A DNA stretch of 64,000 bases from Parvibaculaceae bacterium PLY_AMNH_Bact1 (lineage in GTDB: Bacteria; Pseudomonadota; Alphaproteobacteria; Parvibaculales; Parvibaculaceae): assembly GCA_032881465.1 (NCBI GenBank), contig CP126168.1:2542001-2606000 (forward strand), given 5' to 3'. The first letter of the stretch is position 1; each line of letters opens with the position of its first letter. The position numbers were made by a program, and so were the translations under genes. Positions 60,004 through 64,000 of the stretch are shown here, one piece after another. The notes under the pieces are model-generated. The model saw only the letters and a list, made by a program, of their open reading frames with translations. It did not search any database and was not told the DNA's origin.

Positions 60004-61575
60004 ATGGAAGTCACGAACACCAATACAAATCAGCTTGCACCAAAACTTGGTCAGGCTGCCTCGGACACATTCTCGTCCGACGCGTTTTCCACACACCTGG
60101 CCGAAACAGACGCCTACGCTCCCGATGACGCCGACGCCCGTGTTATTGATCGCAACGCAGAAGCTGATGACCGCCGCGCCGAAGAGCGTCAGGCAGACGC
60201 TGAAAAAGCCAACGCAGCTGCCGAAGAAGAACGCAGAGCTGATGAGCGGGATCGAGATGCTGACGCGCGCAGCGATGACGAATCTGAAACCGGTGATGAG
60301 CAAGATGCGGTTGGTGATGATTCCAGTCCTGATGTGAATCTGGCTACGACTGAAACTGTCGATCCCCTGAACGATAAAGGTGCCGTAGCGCAAGACGGTG
60401 AGATCGTTGTTGATTCCGAGGACGGAACTACAAGCGGCGCAAATGACGGCGACCTGACCGAAGGATCCTCTGAGGAGACCAGCGAGACCATCGTGCCGAC
60501 AGAGACCGCAACCGATAAGCAAGATGCTGGCGTTCAAAAAGCTGCGACCGAAATAGATGAGACCACAGACGCGGCAACGGGCTTAGAAGACACTGACACA
60601 CTGACGGCCGACGAGCTCGCGCTTCAGACAGCTCAATCTTCCAACAACAGTGCGACTGCAAACGCAGACGCAACGGCTGGCAGTTCAGCACAACAAGCCG
60701 CCCGCCCTACGCCAAACGCCACGGCGCAAAATGCGCAACAGGCAGCTCAGGCTGCAGCGGGCGCAGATGATCAATCGTCTGGACTGCCGAACCCATTGGA
60801 TTCTGGGTTACAGAGTGACACCGATGCAGACGGTGAAAGGGGTCTTGGTCACCAGGCAGCAGAAGCCATGGCCGGTAAATCCAAACCCGCCACAACGAAC
60901 ACACAAACACCCTCCGCACCGCAGGCTGCACAGGCCGCCGCTCCTGCAGCAGCTCCTGCGGCTGCAGCCGTTACACCCTTGCAAGCCATGGCAGCTGCAG
61001 GCTTGAACCTCAGCTCCCTGCCGACGGACCTCAACCTGGACCTTCTCAATCTGAATGCACCCAACCAGACATCGCCAGCGGGCACGCCACAAAACAGCAA
61101 CCCGGTTCTTGTCCGCTTTGGTGCTCTTCCAGGTCAGGCACAAGCAACTCAGGTGCCCAACACGGCCATTGCGCTTCAGATTTCCAAACACGTCGCCCGC
61201 GGCGTATCGACTTTTGAGATCCGCCTGGACCCCGCTGAGATGGGCCGCATCGACGTCAAGCTCGAGCTTGCGCAAGACGGCCGCGTAACCGCACATTTGG
61301 CTGTAGAAAAAGCAGAAACGCTCGACTTGCTGCAGAAAGATGCCAAGGCCCTTGAGCAAGCACTAAAAGACGCTGGGCTGGACGCGGACAGTGACACACT
61401 GAATTTCAGCCTCAAGAACGGCAACGAAAATGCCGACGGCGGCAAAGCAGAAACACTCGCCTCAGGCGAGGAGCATCTCGATACCGACGATGATGGCGAA
61501 GATGTTTTGATGAACGCCGTCGCAGCCCGTCAGATCGAAGCAGCCGCGCGCGGCGGTGTTGACGTCAGTATTTAG
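60004..61575 (+). CDS. fliK: Flagellar hook-length control protein FliK
   Basis: 523-aa protein that controls hook length and switches export specificity. Residues ~15-340 are Ala/Glu/Thr/Gln-rich and low in hydrophobic content, as in FliK linkers (EERRADERDRDADARSDDE). The C-terminal Flg_hook domain spans ~395-485: TFEIRLDPAEMGRIDVKLEL, then DGRVTAHLAVEKAETLDLL. The start at 60004 (MEVTNTNTNQ) has CAGGG upstream; a GTG at 59971 is an alternative. Followed by flgD at 16 bp; a sigma-54-type promoter precedes it. Confidence 0.9.
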   Translation: MEVTNTNTNQLAPKLGQAASDTFSSDAFSTHLAETDAYAPDDADARVIDRNAEADDRRAEERQADAEKANAAAEEERRADERDRDADARSDDESETGDEQDAVGDDSSPDVNLATTETVDPLNDKGAVAQDGEIVVDSEDGTTSGANDGDLTEGSSEETSETIVPTETATDKQDAGVQKAATEIDETTDAATGLEDTDTLTADELALQTAQSSNNSATANADATAGSSAQQAARPTPNATAQNAQQAAQAAAGADDQSSGLPNPLDSGLQSDTDADGERGLGHQAAEAMAGKSKPATTNTQTPSAPQAAQAAAPAAAPAAAAVTPLQAMAAAGLNLSSLPTDLNLDLLNLNAPNQTSPAGTPQNSNPVLVRFGALPGQAQATQVPNTAIALQISKHVARGVSTFEIRLDPAEMGRIDVKLELAQDGRVTAHLAVEKAETLDLLQKDAKALEQALKDAGLDADSDTLNFSLKNGNENADGGKAETLASGEEHLDTDDDGEDVLMNAVAARQIEAAARGGVDVSI

Positions 61576-61591
61576 AGTTAGGAACGATCAC

Positions 61592-62287
61592 ATGCTAGAA
61601 GCCGTTTCAAATACCCCGCCGCCATCGCAGACCCAGGCAACGGAGACATCTGCCTCAAACTCCGCCAAGGAAGCAGCAGATAAAAACTTTGATCTTTTTC
61701 TGTCATTGCTCACAACTCAATTGCAGAACCAAGACCCGCTTGATCCGATGGATACGGGCGAAATGACAAACCAGCTTGTGCAGTTCTCCTCCGTAGAACA
61801 AAGCATAGCAACCAACTCTAACCTTGAAGAGTTGATCTCGCTCACCAACGCTCAATCATCAGACAATGCGGTCCAATATATCGGTAAGGAAGTGGAAGCT
61901 CTCTCCACCGCTAGAGAGTTCAAACAAGACGGAACCGCCGATTGGCGTTTCTCCGTTGCAGAAGACTCCCCCGAAATCAAAATTGCGGTAATCGATTCAT
62001 CTGGTGCTTCTGTTTACTCAGAAACGGTCACTAAAGACGCTGGCACACATGACTTCAGTTGGGACGGCTCGGTGGATGAGGGAGGCACAGCATCTGATGG
62101 TACATACTTCCTATCCGTCACGGCAGTTGATGCTGATGGCGAACCCGTCAACACAGACGTCCGCACCTTTGGCACGGTAGATACTGTCGACTTCACATCC
62201 AATCCGCCAATTTTGCTCGTTGATGGCCTACCGGTAAGCCTCACAAGCGTCACCTCTGTCTCCGAACCGAAAGATGAGGGCTCCTAA
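61592..62287 (+). CDS. flgD: Flagellar hook assembly protein FlgD
   Basis: 231-aa hook cap protein. The N-terminal region (DLFLSLLTTQLQNQDPLDPM, then TGEMTNQLVQFSSVEQ) is the FlgD signature; the C-terminal part has the FlgD Ig and Tudor-like domains (DFSWDGSVDEGGTASDGTYF). It lies in the same operon as fliK, 16 bp downstream, with TTAGGAACGATCAC before the ATG at 61592. Confidence 0.94.
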   Translation: MLEAVSNTPPPSQTQATETSASNSAKEAADKNFDLFLSLLTTQLQNQDPLDPMDTGEMTNQLVQFSSVEQSIATNSNLEELISLTNAQSSDNAVQYIGKEVEALSTAREFKQDGTADWRFSVAEDSPEIKIAVIDSSGASVYSETVTKDAGTHDFSWDGSVDEGGTASDGTYFLSVTAVDADGEPVNTDVRTFGTVDTVDFTSNPPILLVDGLPVSLTSVTSVSEPKDEGS

Positions 62288-62418
62288 TGCAAAAAAGTGT
62301 GCCAGTCTGAAACACTTAACTCATTGATTTCATTGAAAATTTACCCTGGCATTTAGCCCTTTTTTAAAGTCGCTCCGATAGTCTAACCCCAGTCGTGAGT
62401 ACAAGGATCGGGACGGCA

Positions 62419-62694
62419 ATGAGCGAGCACCAGTCATCTCGGGTCAACTATGTGATAGGACCGGACGGAAGTCCCCTAACCATAGCGGACCTGCCACCAC
62501 CAAACACAAAGCGGTGGGTCATTCGGCGCAAAGCCGAAGTCGTCGCCGCTGTGCGCGGTGGCCTTCTAAGCCTGGAGGAAGCCTGCAGTCGCTATACGCT
62601 GACTGTTGAAGAATTCCTGAGTTGGCAGCGCTCCATTGAAAAACACGGTCTTGCCGGTCTTCGCGCGACGCGGGTTCAGCAATACCGGCAGTGA
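62419..62694 (+). CDS. sciP: CtrA inhibitor SciP (DUF1153)
   Basis: 91-aa HTH protein. The core NYVIGPDGSPLTIADLPPP and KRWVIRRKAEVVAAVRGGLL (each read in parts), then EEACSRYTLTVEEFLSWQ and GLRATRVQQYR, is very close to Caulobacter SciP, which binds DNA next to CtrA and blocks CtrA-activated genes. A GTG at 62395 is an alternative start; the ATG at 62419 with GGGACGG upstream is preferred. Its position between flgD and fliF places a CtrA regulator within a CtrA-driven flagellar cluster. Confidence 0.93.
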   Translation: MSEHQSSRVNYVIGPDGSPLTIADLPPPNTKRWVIRRKAEVVAAVRGGLLSLEEACSRYTLTVEEFLSWQRSIEKHGLAGLRATRVQQYRQ

Positions 62695-62727
62695 GATAGA
62701 AAAGTAGCTGCGTACTTATCTGCCGCA

Positions 62728-62761
62728 AGGCGCTGGTGTCCAAACGACACCGGCGCCTTTC
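62728..62761 (+). terminator. Rho-independent terminator after sciP
   Basis: AAGGCGCTGGTGTC, 5-base loop, GACACCGGCGCCTT: 14-bp stem with one T-G pair and a short T run (TTT) after it. It lies 34 bp after the stop codon; weaker than the other terminators because the T tract is short. Confidence 0.7.
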
Positions 62762-62820
62762 TGCTATCTAACGCGACTTATCCACAAGGCAGGCACTTTT
62801 TTCCACCGAATCCATACGCG

Positions 62821-62835
62821 TTAAACCTCTGTTTA
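62821..62835 (+). promoter_or_regulatory. CtrA-like box upstream of fliF
   Basis: TTAA-ACCTCTG-TTTA matches the CtrA consensus TTAA-N7-TTAA at 7 of 8 positions, 150 bp upstream of fliF. In Caulobacter, fliF is activated by CtrA and repressed with SciP. Match and context only. Confidence 0.5.
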
Positions 62836-62984
62836 GGCTAACGGGGTAAATTTTGCCTACTGACACGGGGGCAAGGTCCATATCGGGACCAAATTGCCGA
62901 TGAGATAGCCACAGGATGTAGCCACTCCCCGTCGACCAAACGCAAGTCCGGCCCAAGAACAGGATCCGGCACGCAAGGGCGACA

Positions 62985-64000
62985 ATGGATGGTGAGCGCG
63001 TGGATAGCTTCACTGAATTTCTGAAGACACTGGGACCAGCTCGGATTATTTCCCTTGGGCTCGTTGCCGCTGGCTTGTTCGCATTCTTCGCCTATGTGGG
63101 ATTGCGCGTCAGCGAATCTCCTATGTCCTTGCTCTATGCTGATCTGACCCAGGAAGACGCCGCCCAAATTGTCGCCGAACTCGATGCTCAAGCTATTCCT
63201 TATGAGTTGAAGGGTGACGGCACAAAAATCTTCGTGCCCCAAGACCGCGCCTTACGCCTACGCATGGCAATGGCGGAGCAAGGTCTCCCATCAGGCGGCT
63301 CCGTCGGTTACGAGATTTTCGATAACGCAGATGCTTTGGGCACCACCAGTTTCGTTCAAAATCTCAACTATCTGCGCGCCCTCGAAGGTGAGCTCGCACG
63401 AACCATCAAGGCGATCGACCGCGTCAAAGCTGCACGCGTCCATCTCGTCCTTCCTGAGCGCGAAGTCTTTTCTCGCGAACGCCGGGATCCAAGTGCCTCC
63501 ATCGTGGTTCGCGTGGCAGGCGAGCCTCTTTCCCGCGCTCAGATCCGCTCTATTCAGCATCTTGCCGCATCCGCCATTGAAGGTCTAACGCCGGGCAATG
63601 TCTCAATTGTCGACGAAAAAGGAACATTGCTTGCCAGTGGGGCCGACGGCGAGGAAGAAGGTCTTCTCTCTTCATCCCTCGATGAGCGCAACATTGCTTA
63701 TGAACGCCGCCTGCAGTCTCAGATCCAGACTATTGTTGAAAGCATTGTCGGGCCTGACAATGCGCGCATTCAGGTAAGCGCCGAACTCGATTTCAATCGC
63801 ATCACCCGAACGTCAGATACGTTCGATCCAGAAGGTCAGGTGGTACGGTCCACCCAAACTGTCGAAGAGTCCAACTCCAGTTCTGACGGCCTTCCAAATG
63901 ATGCCGTGACAGTTGGAAATGCTGTTCCCGGTGCAGGTGAGGCAGACGCAGGGGCCAATGGCTCGCTGGATCAATCGAACCGTCTGGAAGAAACAGTCAA
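62985..64000 (+). CDS. fliF: Flagellar M-ring protein FliF, N-terminal part (cut by window end)
   Basis: The visible ~338 codons start with MDGERVDSFTEFLKTLGP and an N-terminal membrane helix (LGLVAAGLFAFFAYVGLRV). The YscJ/FliF ring domain follows: LLYADLTQEDAAQIVAELDA, then GSVGYEIFDNADALGTTSF and LARTIKAIDRVKAARVHLVL (in parts), and the RBM2/RBM3 region to the window end (LDFNRITRTSDTFDPEG). FliF forms the MS ring of the basal body. The gene continues beyond 64000. Confidence 0.95.
   Translation, partial: MDGERVDSFTEFLKTLGPARIISLGLVAAGLFAFFAYVGLRVSESPMSLLYADLTQEDAAQIVAELDAQAIPYELKGDGTKIFVPQDRALRLRMAMAEQGLPSGGSVGYEIFDNADALGTTSFVQNLNYLRALEGELARTIKAIDRVKAARVHLVLPEREVFSRERRDPSASIVVRVAGEPLSRAQIRSIQHLAASAIEGLTPGNVSIVDEKGTLLASGADGEEEGLLSSSLDERNIAYERRLQSQIQTIVESIVGPDNARIQVSAELDFNRITRTSDTFDPEGQVVRSTQTVEESNSSSDGLPNDAVTVGNAVPGAGEADAGANGSLDQSNRLEETV

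Noticed and set aside
62352-62366. CtrA-like TTTA-N7-TTTA before sciP
   Set aside because: Only 6 of 8 consensus bases, in an AT-rich stretch where this is expected by chance.

Overview
The window is a chromosomal stretch of an alphaproteobacterium, read from gene content and roughly mid-50s percent GC. The strongest markers are a SciP/DUF1153 CtrA-inhibitor gene inside a flagellar cluster, a sigma-54 plus CtrA promoter layout like that of Caulobacter, a Rhodobacter-type phosphatidylethanolamine methyltransferase, DUF6111 and DUF1285 small proteins, and an alphaproteobacterial elongator tRNA-Met. Paired acyl-CoA dehydrogenases, several SDRs and a diiron protein suggest a lipid-degrading marine or soil heterotroph, possibly near Parvibaculales/Rhodobiaceae; that placement is inference. 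No phage, IS element, CRISPR array or rRNA was seen.

Layout. 1-1416: divergent hemN (cut by the window edge) and hemF, with an FNR-like site between them. 1431-5021: a leftward operon DUF1285 - Nudix CoA pyrophosphatase - DUF6111 - CCA-adding enzyme - SDR. 5238-11995: a rightward MoxR - DUF58 - BatA/DUF4159 - VWA/GATase membrane operon. 12005-16372: GNAT, SDR, small secreted protein, amidase, Nudix. 16494-18390: a flagellin-like protein followed by an HPt protein and a response regulator. 18498-23684: diiron ferritin-like protein, secreted serine protease, TetR with a perfect 33-bp operator facing a ferric-reductase-like membrane protein, and an acyl-CoA synthetase. 23742-30765: LysR, VOC, flavin split-barrel protein, a likely heteromeric acyl-CoA dehydrogenase pair, two small unknowns and an SDR. 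30793-37162: ExoD, a divergent cytochrome b561, GIY-YIG, SlyX, RluA, MFS, PAS_5, MAPEG, fatty acid desaturase. 37382-41663: alkaline phosphatase, the C-terminal remnant of an autotransporter barrel, and a LuxR-type response regulator convergent with a hybrid histidine kinase.

41785-50162 is a complete leftward heme-uptake locus: TonB-dependent receptor, HmuS, HmuT, HmuU, HmuV, ExbB, two ExbD proteins and TonB. One ExbD has Asn in place of the essential membrane Asp. 50678-57401 is the most unusual part: an outer-membrane barrel protein, a TpsB/FhaC-type transporter without a TpsA partner, a divergent FecR-domain protein with an Asn/Gly repeat tail, and a CHASE2-PAS histidine kinase. I read the last three as a possible cell-surface sensing module. 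57451-59772 holds tRNA-Met, pmtA and mnmA. 59946-64000 is the start of a flagellar cluster (fliK, flgD, sciP, fliF) with a sigma-54 promoter before fliK and a CtrA-like box before fliF.
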